The notes below the pieces were generated by a model. It saw nothing but the letters and a program-made list of their open reading frames with translations, searched no databases and was not told the DNA's origin. The position numbers and the translations under genes are program-made. Positions 19,992-29,293 of a DNA stretch of 64,000 nucleotides are shown in pieces (the stretch's first letter is position 1; each line of letters opens with the position of its first letter). The stretch is taken from contig NZ_CP019323.1 of assembly GCF_001971585.1 (NCBI RefSeq), positions 1,664,053-1,728,052 of the forward strand, given 5' to 3'. The DNA is from Companilactobacillus allii (GTDB lineage: Bacteria > Bacillota > Bacilli > Lactobacillales > Lactobacillaceae).

Positions 19992-20477
19992 ATGATTTGT
20001 CCACATTGTCATCATGATTCATCAAAAGTTGTTGATAGTCGTCCAAGTGATGAGGGACGTGCAATAAGACGTAGGCGAGAGTGCGAGTATTGCGGAACAA
20101 GATTCACAACTTTTGAGAGAATTGAAAAATCTCCGTTATTGGTAATTAAGAAGAATGGTAATCGTGAAGAATTTAGTCGTGAAAAGTTGTTACGTGGATT
20201 AGTACGTGCTGCTGAAAAAAGACCAGTTACGATTGATCAAATGAATGGTATTGTTGATAAGGTCGAAAATCAAATTCGAGCTACTGGTGAAAATGAGGTT
20301 GGATCACAGACGATTGGTGAATATGTAATGAAGATACTTGCTGACGTTGATGATGTTACTTATATTCGCTTTGCTAGTGTTTATCGTGAATTCAAAGATA
20401 TGAATGGATTCATGAAAGAAGTTCAGGAAATGATGGCCAATGATGGCAATGAAAATAAATCAGATAAGAAGAATTAG
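19992..20477 (+). CDS. nrdR: Ribonucleotide reductase repressor NrdR
   Basis: Zinc-ribbon plus ATP-cone transcriptional repressor that binds NrdR boxes before ribonucleotide reductase genes when dATP is high. Zinc ligands are C3, C6 and C31, C34, followed by the basic RRRRECEYC stretch. The ATP-cone covers about residues 47-137 and includes LVIKKNGNREEF. Length is 161. No NrdR box pair was noticed in this window, so targets lie elsewhere. Confidence 0.96.
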   Translation: MICPHCHHDSSKVVDSRPSDEGRAIRRRRECEYCGTRFTTFERIEKSPLLVIKKNGNREEFSREKLLRGLVRAAEKRPVTIDQMNGIVDKVENQIRATGENEVGSQTIGEYVMKILADVDDVTYIRFASVYREFKDMNGFMKEVQEMMANDGNENKSDKKN

Positions 20478-20488
20478 GAAGTGTTAAG

Positions 20489-21871
20489 TTGGCCAAAGAG
20501 TTTAATTATGATTCGGCAAAATTCACTCCATTAACAGGATACTGGTGTCTTCCACATGGACAAATAAACGATTATGAACGTCATGTATTGACGGATCTTT
20601 ATTTGCCATTACTTGGAACGAGGGCATTCAGTATTTATTTGTTATTGTGGGAAAAGATTCCTAACAAGGAATTGATTAGTGATCGTCAAGGTCATAACGA
20701 GTTACTTAGTTTATTAGATATTGATTTACAGACTTTTTATAGTGAACGGATTAAAGCTGAAGCACTCGGTTTGATTCGCACTTATCAAAAAAAGGATAAT
20801 ATTGGAGAATATTATATTTATCAGCTTTATGAGCCGTTATCTCCCCGTGAATTCTTCAAGGATGATTTAATGAGTATTTTTTTGTATGAACAAATTGGTG
20901 ATAAAAGTTATAAAAAATTAGTAAAAAAATATTTCCAATCTAATGAAATTTTGAATGATGCAAAAGAGACCAGTAAGGATTTTCTAGAGGTATTCCAATT
21001 AGGCAATGAAGACTTGATCAATACTCCATCTGCTGTGAACGATGCTCAAAATGAATTTGATAAAATCAAAGATAAAAAACAACCTGAAATCAAACAGACT
21101 GCGATTCCTGAATTAGATTGGAATCTTATTGGTGATAGAATTGAGCAAATTGCTAAAATCAGTAGAGAAAATCTGCTTGAAAATCAACAGCTAGTAATTG
21201 ATTTACATGCGTTTTATGGAATAGATGAAATTGCATTAAGTGATGTGATAGGTCAAACCAGTGATATTGTAAATCACAAAATTGATCCGATAAGATTAAA
21301 GAAATCAGTACAGGATAGATTTGCCCGTAATGCTAATATCTCTGTTAAAAATACAGAAGTTAAAGAATCAGATCAATCCAATCTAGATGAATCCAACAAT
21401 AATTTGAATCGTGCAGATAATTTATTAGTGCAACAAGCTAAATCTCTTGCACCAGCCGACTTTTTAGCTGCAGAGAAACAAAAAAGTGGTGGATTTACTG
21501 GTGCTGCTGAATCACGCGCTTTACGTGATATGGCCATGAAGACTTATTTGTCACCATCTGTATTGAATATAATGGTTGACTATATTTTGAAAAATTCACC
21601 AACTTTGACGGTTGCTTTGATGGAAACTGTAGCTAACGATTGGCAACAAAATCATGTTGATACTCCTGAACAAGCTTTGCAAAGATTACACGACTTTCAA
21701 ACGAAACCACGTAATCCAAAACGCCGTTACAATAATAAAAGTAGTCGTCGTGTTGAACAGGGAACTGATTGGAGTAAGGTAGTATCTAAGTCATCTGAAA
21801 GTGACGATGCTAAAAAGAAACAAGATGAACTACAGGAAAGACTCAGAAAAATGAGAAGTAAGGACAACTAG
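20489..21871 (+). CDS. dnaB: Primosomal replication protein DnaB (B. subtilis nomenclature)
   Basis: Loader protein of the Gram-positive primosome that, with DnaD and DnaI, places the replicative helicase (DnaC) at origin and forks. Start is TTG at 20489 behind TAGGAAGTG. N-terminal winged-helix part (PLTGYWCLPHGQI, YLPLLGTRAFSIYLLL), a charged linker near 270-310, and a C-terminal DnaD/DnaB (DDBH2) region around 330-410 (ESRALRDMAMKTYL). The tail is Lys/Arg-rich. Two bases from dnaI. This is not the E. coli DnaB helicase. Confidence 0.92.
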   Translation: MAKEFNYDSAKFTPLTGYWCLPHGQINDYERHVLTDLYLPLLGTRAFSIYLLLWEKIPNKELISDRQGHNELLSLLDIDLQTFYSERIKAEALGLIRTYQKKDNIGEYYIYQLYEPLSPREFFKDDLMSIFLYEQIGDKSYKKLVKKYFQSNEILNDAKETSKDFLEVFQLGNEDLINTPSAVNDAQNEFDKIKDKKQPEIKQTAIPELDWNLIGDRIEQIAKISRENLLENQQLVIDLHAFYGIDEIALSDVIGQTSDIVNHKIDPIRLKKSVQDRFARNANISVKNTEVKESDQSNLDESNNNLNRADNLLVQQAKSLAPADFLAAEKQKSGGFTGAAESRALRDMAMKTYLSPSVLNIMVDYILKNSPTLTVALMETVANDWQQNHVDTPEQALQRLHDFQTKPRNPKRRYNNKSSRRVEQGTDWSKVVSKSSESDDAKKKQDELQERLRKMRSKDN

Positions 21872-21873
21872 CT

Positions 21874-22779
21874 ATGGAAAAATTGGGAAACAGTATATCT
21901 GAGTTTTTAAAATCCAGAGATTCAGATAAAAAGTACAGTCAATTGATGGAACAAGCTTTTAATGATAAAGATGTACAAGATTTTATAAATAAAAATAAAG
22001 ACAAAATCAATCCTGAAGCAATTGAGGTTAGTGCGGCTAGTATTTATGAATTCTACAATCATAAGGTGCATCCCAACGAATTGTCTAAGGGATATGTCCC
22101 ACAATTAGTTGTAAGTAATCACAATATTGAAGTTGTTTATGCTCCAAATAAGAAGACTCAGGTTCAAGAAAGAAAGAGTAGTTATGAGTCTAAATTTGTA
22201 TTGCTTAATATGCCTAGTGATATAAGGAAAGCCACATTGGATGACTATGATGGGTCCGGTAGGTTAGATGCTTTAAGTGCTTCTGTTGACTTTATAGAGA
22301 ACTACGACGTAGGTAATTTTGTTCCAGGACTTTATTTGGCTGGAGATTTCGGTGTCGGTAAAACTTACTTATTGGGTGCAATTGCTAATGAATTGATCAA
22401 AAAAGATGTAAAGACAACTATTATGCATTTTCCAACTTTTGCAATTGAAATGAAAAATTCAATTGGTCAAAATAATGTTTTGGCTCAAGTAAATAAAGTT
22501 AAAGAAGCAGAAATTCTGATGTTAGATGATATTGGAGCGGATTCAATGTCTAGTTGGATCCGTGATGAAGTTCTTGGAGTCATTTTGCAATATCGTATGC
22601 AAGAAAATATGCCAACATTTTTTTCATCTAATTTCACAATGTCTAATCTGGAGAAACACCTGTCTATTAATCAGCGTGGAGAAGAAGAGCCAGTAAAGGC
22701 ACAGCGAATTATGGAACGTATAAAATATCTTTCAAAAGAAGTCATTGTTAGTGGTCCGAATAAAAGATTTCAAAAATAG
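21874..22779 (+). CDS. dnaI: Helicase loader DnaI
   Basis: AAA+ ATPase that loads the DnaC helicase. The N-terminal zinc-less helical domain (about 1-115) is variable; Walker A GDFGVGKT starts near residue 158; Walker B EILMLDDIG near 211; sensor region FFSSNFT near 247; Arg-rich end AQRIMERIKYLS. Length 301. Partner of the preceding dnaB. Confidence 0.94.
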   Translation: MEKLGNSISEFLKSRDSDKKYSQLMEQAFNDKDVQDFINKNKDKINPEAIEVSAASIYEFYNHKVHPNELSKGYVPQLVVSNHNIEVVYAPNKKTQVQERKSSYESKFVLLNMPSDIRKATLDDYDGSGRLDALSASVDFIENYDVGNFVPGLYLAGDFGVGKTYLLGAIANELIKKDVKTTIMHFPTFAIEMKNSIGQNNVLAQVNKVKEAEILMLDDIGADSMSSWIRDEVLGVILQYRMQENMPTFFSSNFTMSNLEKHLSINQRGEEEPVKAQRIMERIKYLSKEVIVSGPNKRFQK

Positions 22780-22814
22780 TCTTGCAAAATGATCATAGAA
22801 ATGTTTCAATGAAC

Positions 22815-23043
22815 TCATGAAAGACAACACTTCGGTTCTATTCAGGGAGGGTGCGTTTACTGAAAGCTTACCCATTACTGAAGTTACCACTTTCATTAAC
22901 AACTGTATAAGTGTCGGTTACTTTATAACCAGTAGAGTGGAAACTGTTTTTGTACAGTTTTAATGTGGGTGGAACCGCGTAGAAATGCGTCCCTAAAGTA
23001 TGTATACAACATATATGTGTATATACTTTAGGGACGTTTTTTT
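22815..23043 (+). promoter_or_regulatory. T-box riboswitch controlling thrS
   Basis: The T-box core GGGTGGAACCGCG ends at 22979 and is followed by a terminator hairpin (arms from CGTCCCTAAAGTAT at 22988 to its complement at 23036, then T7). The likely specifier codon is ACC (Thr) at 22886-22888, followed by ACTTTC; the pheS T-box has the same ACTTTC after TTC. Uncharged tRNA-Thr should stabilise the antiterminator and raise thrS expression. The 5' limit is approximate. Confidence 0.9.
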
Positions 23044-23069
23044 GTTGCCAAAAATTAGGAGGAAGACAT

Positions 23070-25016
23070 ATGTCAAAAATCAAATTAACATTTCCAGATG
23101 ATTCTGTTAAGGAGTTTGATGAAGGCACTACTGTTCTAGATGTTGCTAAATCAATTAGTACATCACTTGGAAAAAAGGCTGTTGCTGGTAAATTAAACGG
23201 TACTTTAATTGATATCGAACGTGAAATAAAACAAGACGGTAAGATTGAAATCGTTGCCGGCCAAGATGATGAAGATTCACTTAAGGTTTTGAGAAACACT
23301 GCTAGTTTAGTATTTAGCGCAGCTGCAGCTGAATTTAAGAAGGGACTTCACTTTGGTGAAAAAGCTTCTAATGATGATGGCTTCTATGTTGATACTGATG
23401 ATAAAGATGGACAAATCAGTGTTGATGAATTAGAAAAAATTGCAGATGGTATGCATAAGATCGTTAAGAATAATGACAAAATTGAACGTGTATTGATGGA
23501 CAAATCAGAACTTGTTGAAATGTTCAAAGATGACCCATACAAGTCATCATTGATTGATGCAATCGAATCCGTTCAGATTCCAGTTTATAAATTAGATGGA
23601 TTTGTTGATTTTGGTTATGATGCACTTCTTCCAAGCATGAAAGATTTGAAACACTTCAATCTATTGTCAGTTGCTGGTGCTTATTGGCAAGGTAAGTCAA
23701 GTAACCCAATGTTACAAAGAATCTACGGTACAGCCTTCTATAAGGAAGACGACCTTGAGGCAGATACAAAACGTCGTGCTGAGATTAAAGAGCGTGACCA
23801 TAGAACAATCGGCCGTGATCTTGACTTGTTCTTTGTTGATCCAGAAGTTGGTGCTGGTCTTCCATATTGGATGCCAAATGGTGCTACTATCCGTCGTGTT
23901 ATTGAAAGATATATCATCGACAAGGAAGTTGCATGGGGTTATCAACACGTTTACACACCAATCCTTATGAACTTAAATGCCTATAAGACTTCAGGTCACT
24001 GGCAACACTACCGTGAAGACATGTTCCCACCAATGGACATGGGTGATGGCGAGATGCTTGAATTACGTCCAATGAACTGTCCTTCACATATTCAAATTTA
24101 CAAACATCACATTCGTTCATATCGTGAATTACCAGTTCGTATAGCCGAACTAGGTATGATGCACAGATACGAAAAATCTGGTGCCTTGAGTGGATTACAA
24201 CGTGTACGTGAAATGACTTTAAATGATGGTCATACATTCGTTGCTTTAGATCAAATTGAGGAAGAATTCAAACGTACACTTCAATTAATGGTAGAAGTTT
24301 ACAAAGACTTTGATATTACAGACTATTCATTCCGTCTAAGTTACAGAGATCCAGCTAATACTGAAAAGTACTTTGATGATGATGAAATGTGGAACAGATC
24401 ACAATCAATGCTTAAAGCAGCTATGGATGATCTTGGCCTTAAGTATTATGAAGCAGAAGGTGAAGCTGCATTCTATGGTCCAAAGCTTGATGTTCAAACA
24501 AAGACTGCTCTAGGTAATGATGAAACATTATCAACAATCCAACTTGACTTCATGCAACCAGAACAATTCAAGTTGACATATGTCGGCTCAGATGGTGAAG
24601 AACATAGACCAGTTATGATTCACCGTGGTATCGTTTCAACTATGGAAAGATTCATTGCTTACTTGATTGAAATGTACAAGGGTGCCTTCCCAACATGGCT
24701 AGCTCCAACACAAGTACGTATTATCGCTGTTAACCAAAAATTACATGGTGGTTATGCTGAAAACTTGCTTAAAGAGTTACGTGCTAAGAATATTCGTGCA
24801 GAGATCGATGATCGTGATGAAAAGATGAATTACAAGATTCGTGACGCACAAACAATGAAAATTCCATATACAGCAGTTGTTGGTGATCAAGAAATGGCCG
24901 ATGCTACTGTTTCAGTAAGAAAGTATGGAGAAGATGATTCAGCTTCAGAAATCCTACCAATGTTTGTTGATAGTGTTGTTTCAGATATCAATAACTTCAG
25001 TAGAAGTAATGGATAA
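23070..25016 (+). CDS. thrS: Threonyl-tRNA synthetase
   Basis: Class II synthetase, 648 residues. The TGS domain (about 1-62), editing domain (about 63-240), catalytic core with MNCPSH (motif with zinc Cys), [20 protein letters not shown] and motif 3 [13 protein letters not shown], then the C-terminal anticodon domain from about 540 (VRIIAVNQ). The ATG follows TAGGAGG. Controlled by the T-box upstream. Confidence 0.98.
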   Translation: MSKIKLTFPDDSVKEFDEGTTVLDVAKSISTSLGKKAVAGKLNGTLIDIEREIKQDGKIEIVAGQDDEDSLKVLRNTASLVFSAAAAEFKKGLHFGEKASNDDGFYVDTDDKDGQISVDELEKIADGMHKIVKNNDKIERVLMDKSELVEMFKDDPYKSSLIDAIESVQIPVYKLDGFVDFGYDALLPSMKDLKHFNLLSVAGAYWQGKSSNPMLQRIYGTAFYKEDDLEADTKRRAEIKERDHRTIGRDLDLFFVDPEVGAGLPYWMPNGATIRRVIERYIIDKEVAWGYQHVYTPILMNLNAYKTSGHWQHYREDMFPPMDMGDGEMLELRPMNCPSHIQIYKHHIRSYRELPVRIAELGMMHRYEKSGALSGLQRVREMTLNDGHTFVALDQIEEEFKRTLQLMVEVYKDFDITDYSFRLSYRDPANTEKYFDDDEMWNRSQSMLKAAMDDLGLKYYEAEGEAAFYGPKLDVQTKTALGNDETLSTIQLDFMQPEQFKLTYVGSDGEEHRPVMIHRGIVSTMERFIAYLIEMYKGAFPTWLAPTQVRIIAVNQKLHGGYAENLLKELRAKNIRAEIDDRDEKMNYKIRDAQTMKIPYTAVVGDQEMADATVSVRKYGEDDSASEILPMFVDSVVSDINNFSRSNG

Positions 25017-25030
25017 TTATTAAATAATTG

Positions 25031-25059
25031 TTGACAATGATATCAATCTACAGTATCAT
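25031..25059 (+). promoter_or_regulatory. Strong sigma-A promoter of the infC-rpmI-rplT operon
   Basis: TTGACA (25031-25036), exactly 17 bases, TATCAT (25054-25059), just upstream of the structured leader. Confidence 0.85.
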
Positions 25060-25065
25060 TATTAA

Positions 25066-25171
25066 CTGTTGAGATTAAGCAGAAGCGCCCGCTTCTCACC
25101 TAAGCTATATGCCTCTAGGTTAATACGATTATGTAGATAATAGTGGGCGTGCGTATGCGCCCACTTTTTTA
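25066..25171 (+). promoter_or_regulatory. L20-type leader with attenuator ahead of infC
   Basis: The leader holds an AGAAGC/GCTTCT hairpin near 25080-25097 followed by TCACC, a second region around 25098-25140, and then a terminator, GTGGGCG...CGCCCAC (25143-25164) with a T run. This layout matches the leader through which ribosomal protein L20 represses its own operon in low-GC Gram-positives. Fine pairing was not modelled. Confidence 0.75.
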
Positions 25172-25204
25172 GTGGGATCAGAATTTTTCCGGAGGTGACT
25201 ACTC

Positions 25205-25735
25205 ATAGCAAGAGATCTGTTAATAAACGATCAAATCCGTGCCAAAGAAGTACGATTAATTTCTGAAACAGGAGATCAAGTTGGTGTTAAACCAGCAGCA
25301 GAAGCCCAACGTTTGGCTGATGCAGCAAATATGGACCTTGTCCTTATGTCCCCAGGTGCCAAACCACCTGTAGCCAGAATTATGGACTATGGTAAATATA
25401 AGTTTGAACTTCAAAAGAAAGATCGAGAAGCACGTAAGAAACAAAAAACCGTTAGTTTAAAAGAAGTTAGACTAAGTCCTACTATTGAAGCAAATGATTT
25501 CAATACTAAGGTCAATAATGCCAAAAAGTTTTTAGCTAAAGGTGATAAGGTCAAGGTATCTCTTCGTTTTAAGGGTAGAGCAATTACTCATAAAGAGATA
25601 GGTAAAAGAGTTTTAGATCGTGTAGCTGAAGAGACTAAGGATGTTGCTAATGTAACAACTAGGCCTAAGATGGACGGTCGTAGCATGTTTTTAATGCTTG
25701 ATCCAATTGGTTCCAAAGATAATAAGAAAAAATAG
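25205..25735 (+). CDS. infC: Translation initiation factor IF-3, starting at ATA
   Basis: Binds the 30S subunit and proofreads start-codon selection. The conserved IF-3 N-terminus ([18 protein letters not shown]) begins immediately after the ATA at 25205. No ATG, GTG or TTG lies in frame between the in-frame TGA at 25196 and a TTG at 25313, which would delete the N-terminal domain. GGAGG at 25191-25195 is nine bases before the ATA. IF-3 rejects such rare starts, so its own gene is autoregulated in other bacteria, where ATT is best known. Length is 176. The [12 protein letters not shown] and MDYGKYKFE segments are typical. Confidence 0.93.
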   Translation: MARDLLINDQIRAKEVRLISETGDQVGVKPAAEAQRLADAANMDLVLMSPGAKPPVARIMDYGKYKFELQKKDREARKKQKTVSLKEVRLSPTIEANDFNTKVNNAKKFLAKGDKVKVSLRFKGRAITHKEIGKRVLDRVAEETKDVANVTTRPKMDGRSMFLMLDPIGSKDNKKK

Positions 25736-25749
25736 TGGAGGGGTTTCTA

Positions 25750-25947
25750 ATGCCTAAACAAAAAACACACCGTGCATCAGCTAAGAGATTCAAGAAAACT
25801 GCTAATGGCGGTTGGAAAAGAAGCCATGCTTATACAAGTCACCGTTTCCACGGTAAGACAAAGAAGCAACGTCGTCAATTAGCTAAACCAGGAATGGTTA
25901 ATGCTAGCGATATGAAACGTATTAAGCAAATGCTAGCTACATATTAA
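25750..25947 (+). CDS. rpmI: 50S ribosomal protein L35
   Basis: A basic 65-residue protein, [17 protein letters not shown] at the N-terminus and [19 protein letters not shown] at the end, as in L35. The start is ATG 25750 behind GGAGGGG; an in-frame GTG at 25735 would add five unsupported residues. It lies between infC and rplT. Confidence 0.97.
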   Translation: MPKQKTHRASAKRFKKTANGGWKRSHAYTSHRFHGKTKKQRRQLAKPGMVNASDMKRIKQMLATY

Positions 25948-25983
25948 TTAATTATTTATTTGTAATTTAAAGGAGGAGTCATT

Positions 25984-26340
25984 ATGCCACGTGTAAAAGG
26001 TGGAACAGTAACTCGTAAGCGTCGTAAGAAGGTATTAAAATTAGCTAAGGGATATCGTGGTTCAAAACATATCACTTTTAAAGCTGCTCATACACAAATC
26101 ATGGTTTCATACCGTTATGCATTCCGTGATCGTCGTCAAAGAAAACGTGATTTTCGTAAGTTATGGATTGCCAGAATTAACGCTGCTGCAAGAATGAACG
26201 AAATCAGTTATAGCAAATTAATGCATGGTTTGAAATTAGCTAATGTTGATATCAACCGTAAAATGTTGGCACAACTTGCTATTGAAGATCCAAAAGCATT
26301 CACAAGTTTAGCAGATACAGCTAAAAAAGCTTTAGCTTAA
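25984..26340 (+). CDS. rplT: 50S ribosomal protein L20
   Basis: Early-assembly 23S rRNA-binding protein, 118 residues, very basic N-terminal helix ([19 protein letters not shown]) and the conserved [20 protein letters not shown]. It is also the likely repressor acting on the leader before infC. AAGGAGGAG precedes the ATG. Confidence 0.98.
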   Translation: MPRVKGGTVTRKRRKKVLKLAKGYRGSKHITFKAAHTQIMVSYRYAFRDRRQRKRDFRKLWIARINAAARMNEISYSKLMHGLKLANVDINRKMLAQLAIEDPKAFTSLADTAKKALA

Positions 26341-26347
26341 TAAAAAA

Positions 26348-26381
26348 CGTAATTTGGGTATCCCAAATTACGCTTTTTTTA
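26348..26381 (+). terminator. Rho-independent terminator after rplT
   Basis: CGTAATTTGGG (26348-26358), three-base loop, CCCAAATTACG (26362-26372), then CTTTTTTT. Confidence 0.95.
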
Positions 26382-26481
26382 TAAAGTCGTCAGTGAATTA
26401 AATGATAACTTGTTATTTGTTAACATTGTTTATTGGACGATGTAGACAGATAAATGGTTAGTTAAATGAAGTATTTTGCGT

Positions 26482-26487
26482 TATAAT
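26482..26487 (+). promoter_or_regulatory. Probable -10 element for the yqeG operon
   Basis: TATAAT at 26482-26487 with a weak TAGTTA 17 bases upstream (26459-26464). It is the best -10 match in the 320-base gap between rplT and yqeG and would place a leader of about 165 bases before yqeG. Confidence 0.45.
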
Positions 26488-26511
26488 ATTTTAAATAGCT
26501 AGATGACTTGT

Positions 26512-26545
26512 AAAGCACAGTTTCATTTTGAAATTGTGCTTTTAA
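26512..26545 (+). promoter_or_regulatory. Terminator-like hairpin in the yqeG leader
   Basis: AAAGCACAGTTTCA (26512-26525) pairs along its full length with TGAAATTGTGCTTT (26529-26542), one pair being G-U; a broken T-rich stretch follows. It lies about 20 bases downstream of the probable transcription start, so it could attenuate the operon or end an unrelated short transcript. Confidence 0.55.
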
Positions 26546-26578
26546 ATTGTTTATTTAGTTTAATATGTAGCTGTTTCA

Positions 26579-26634
26579 GAAAGGTGATTATTTTATCAAT
26601 TAAGGGATAATTGATAAATATCTTTATACCTTTC
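26579..26634 (+). promoter_or_regulatory. Large hairpin just before the yqeG RBS
   Basis: The inner arms TTTATCAATTA (26592-26602) and TAATTGATAAA (26608-26618) match perfectly around AGGGA. The outer arms GAAAGGT (26579-26585) and ACCTTTC (26628-26634) can close it further. The yqeG RBS (GAGG) lies about 20 bases downstream. No known riboswitch class was recognised. Confidence 0.55.
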
Positions 26635-26661
26635 TTTACTAAGTATAAATGAGGATTAATA

Positions 26662-27189
26662 ATGTTTAAACCATATGTTATGTTGAATAAAATTACTGAC
26701 CTTGAGGTTAGTGATTTAAAAGAATTGAATGTTACTACCATAATGACTGATCTAGATAATACTTTGTTACCATGGAATAGTAACGATTATGATTTGACTC
26801 TTCGTAAGTGGCTCAATAAAATGAACAAGGCAAATATTGAAGTTATGGTTGTTTCTAATAATAGTTATGAGCGTGTTGAAAAGGCGGTATTGGATTTGCC
26901 AGTATCAATTGTTGCTCGTGCTGTTAAGCCTTTACCATTTGTAATTATGCGTCACCTAAAGATAGAACATATTTCACCACAAAGTGTTTTATTTGTAGGT
27001 GATCAGATCATGACTGATGTTTTGGCTGGTAATATGTCTGGTTTAAAGACTGTGCTTGTTAAGCCATTAGTTGAAACAGATGCTAAAAAGACTCGAGTTA
27101 ATAGATTCTTTGAACGACCTATTTTGAACTTTATAGAAAAACATGACACGAATATGTATTGGAAGGATTCATTAAATGACAGAAACTAG
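26662..27189 (+). CDS. yqeG: YqeG family HAD phosphatase
   Basis: A 175-residue HAD-superfamily (IIIA) phosphatase: motif I DLDNTLLPW (about residues 29-37), motif II VVSNN (about 70), Lys in KPLPF, motif IV GDQIMTDV (about 113-120). The substrate is not known. It overlaps yqeH by 14 bases and heads the conserved ribosome-assembly operon. Confidence 0.93.
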   Translation: MFKPYVMLNKITDLEVSDLKELNVTTIMTDLDNTLLPWNSNDYDLTLRKWLNKMNKANIEVMVVSNNSYERVEKAVLDLPVSIVARAVKPLPFVIMRHLKIEHISPQSVLFVGDQIMTDVLAGNMSGLKTVLVKPLVETDAKKTRVNRFFERPILNFIEKHDTNMYWKDSLNDRN

Positions 27190-28303
27190 TGAAAGATTGT
27201 ATTGCGTTGGTTGTGGAGCTGAGCTTCAAACTGAGGATGATACAAAACCAGGATTTATTCAGAATTCAACATTGAAGAAATATTTGGAGAATGACTCTGA
27301 AGATGATTCTAGAGAACTTTTATGTAAGAGATGCTTTAGATTACGTAACTATAATGAAATTACTGATGTTAATATAGAAGATGACGAGTTCTTGAAGCTA
27401 TTGGATTCAATTGCTCAAGAAGACGGTTTGATTGTGAACGTTGTTGATATCTTTGATTATGAAGGTAGTGTAATCCCTGGACTACAGAGATTTGTTGGTG
27501 ATAAGGATATACTTGTTGTCGGTAATAAAGTCGATTTACTACCTAAATCAGTAAACACAAATCGTTTATTAAACTGGTTGCAACAAAAGAGTAAGGAAAA
27601 TGGAATTAAGTCAATTGATCAAATAATGGTTTCAGCTGAAAAAGGTATTAATGTTGATAAGTTGATGAGAATGATCGATAAGTACCGTAAAGGAAGAGAT
27701 GTGTACGTTGTTGGTACAACCAACACTGGTAAGTCGACTTTAATTAATCGAATTATTGCTCAAAGTTCAAATGTCAAAAATTTGATCACAACATCTCGTT
27801 TCCCTGGTACAACCTTGGATCGTATTGATATTCCATTGGATGATGGACACAATTTAGTTGATACACCAGGTATCATTCACAAGTATCAACTAGCTCATTA
27901 TTTGAATGATCAAGATTTAAAAATAATTACACCTAAAAAGCCACTACGTCCTTCAACATTCCAATTGCGTGATGGCCAGACAATATTTGTTTCTGGAATA
28001 GCAAGATTTGATTTTCTGGATGAAAAATCAAATGTTGTATTTTATGTCAGTCAAGGATTGTTGTTACACCGTACTAAAACTGTTAATGCTACAGAATATT
28101 ACGAAAAACATGTTGGTAAGGATTTGACTCCACCAACTGATGTAGACGATTTTCCAGTATTAAAGAAACACGAATTCACAGCTCACAGAAGATCAGATAT
28201 TGTTGTTTATGGTCTAGGTTGGGTAACTATACCTGAAAATACTAAAGTACGTGTGTATGTACCAGAGGGTGTCAACGTTTCAATACGAGATGCCATCATT
28301 TAA
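27176..28303 (+). CDS. yqeH: Ribosome biogenesis GTPase YqeH
   Basis: Circularly permuted GTPase needed for 30S assembly. N-terminal zinc finger CVGC...CKRC (Cys10, 13 and about 59, 62). The G motifs occur in permuted order: NKVD (about 117) precedes the P-loop GTTNTGKST (about 179) and DTPG (about 229). The C-terminal NRH-type domain follows. Length 375 is as expected. No aroE lies between this gene and yhbY, unlike in B. subtilis. Confidence 0.96.
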   Translation: MTETSERLYCVGCGAELQTEDDTKPGFIQNSTLKKYLENDSEDDSRELLCKRCFRLRNYNEITDVNIEDDEFLKLLDSIAQEDGLIVNVVDIFDYEGSVIPGLQRFVGDKDILVVGNKVDLLPKSVNTNRLLNWLQQKSKENGIKSIDQIMVSAEKGINVDKLMRMIDKYRKGRDVYVVGTTNTGKSTLINRIIAQSSNVKNLITTSRFPGTTLDRIDIPLDDGHNLVDTPGIIHKYQLAHYLNDQDLKIITPKKPLRPSTFQLRDGQTIFVSGIARFDFLDEKSNVVFYVSQGLLLHRTKTVNATEYYEKHVGKDLTPPTDVDDFPVLKKHEFTAHRRSDIVVYGLGWVTIPENTKVRVYVPEGVNVSIRDAII

Positions 28304-28312
28304 GGAGAACAG

Positions 28313-28627
28313 ATGATAATTAAAGGAAAAAAGAACAGCTATTTAAGAGGACAAGCTCAAACAATTAAGCCATTGATTCAAGTTGGTAGGGAAGGCATTA
28401 GTGATAACCTTTTACAACAAATAGAAACATTGGTTAATACAAATGAGTTGCTCAAAATTTCATTGTTACAAAATACAATGGTTGAGCCTAAAGAATTGAT
28501 AACAGCACTTATGGAATTGGATGATCAAATTGTTCCAGTTCAAACAATTGGTTCAAAGGTGATTATTTACAAAAAAGCACCTAAAATCAAAAATCGTAAA
28601 TATTCATTAGAATTAGAAAAAATTTAA
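28313..28627 (+). CDS. yhbY: YhbY-type CRM-domain RNA-binding protein
   Basis: A 104-residue CRM domain protein that associates with pre-50S ribosomes. Features: LRGQAQTIKPLIQVGREGIS at the N-terminus including the GxxG-like loop, and VQTIGSKVIIYK at the C-terminus. AAGGAG precedes the ATG. B. subtilis YqeI is the equivalent. Confidence 0.93.
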   Translation: MIIKGKKNSYLRGQAQTIKPLIQVGREGISDNLLQQIETLVNTNELLKISLLQNTMVEPKELITALMELDDQIVPVQTIGSKVIIYKKAPKIKNRKYSLELEKI

Positions 28628-28654
28628 TTTTTTTATTGGATATAGTGATGGAAA

Positions 28655-29293
28655 ATGAATACAAAAAATCAATTATTAACTAAAGTGAAACCACAGTTTA
28701 ATACTAATCAAAAGAAAAGACATGTTGGAATCCTAGGCGGTACTTTTAACCCGGTCCATTTGGGACATTTGGTTATTGCTGAACAAGTATATGAACAATT
28801 GTGCCTGAATAAGGTATTATTTTTGCCGGATAAAATACCACCACATAAAAATGTCAAAAAAGAAAACCCATCTATTAGTAGTGATGAACGTATTGAAATG
28901 ATCAAGATGGCTATTCGTGATAATATTCATTTTGATTTGGATTTAACTGATATAAACCGTGGTGGTGTTAGTTATACTTATGACACTATCAAGCTATTAA
29001 AGCAGTACAATCCAGATACTGAGTATTACTTTATAATAGGTGGAGATATGGTCGAGAACTTACCTAGCTGGTCCCATATTGATGAACTTGTAAATATGGT
29101 ACATTTCGTTGGTGTCTGTCGAAAAGGTTTTGAAAAAAAATCAAAATACCCTATACTTTGGGTAAATACGCCTGAACTTGAAATTAGTTCTAGTATGATA
29201 AGAGACCGTGTGAAAAAGGGTCAATCTATCAAGTATTTGGTTCCAACTGAAGTAGAGGATTACATAAAAGACAGGGGGTTATTCCTTGACTGA
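28655..29293 (+). CDS. nadD: Nicotinate-nucleotide adenylyltransferase NadD
   Basis: Makes deamido-NAD from nicotinate mononucleotide and ATP. Nucleotidyltransferase motif GGTFNPVHLGHL is at residues 28-39, and the ISSSMIRDRV motif is near the end. The N-terminus has about 22 extra residues before the core, common in lactobacilli. The last codons overlap yqeK by eight bases. Confidence 0.95.
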   Translation: MNTKNQLLTKVKPQFNTNQKKRHVGILGGTFNPVHLGHLVIAEQVYEQLCLNKVLFLPDKIPPHKNVKKENPSISSDERIEMIKMAIRDNIHFDLDLTDINRGGVSYTYDTIKLLKQYNPDTEYYFIIGGDMVENLPSWSHIDELVNMVHFVGVCRKGFEKKSKYPILWVNTPELEISSSMIRDRVKKGQSIKYLVPTEVEDYIKDRGLFLD

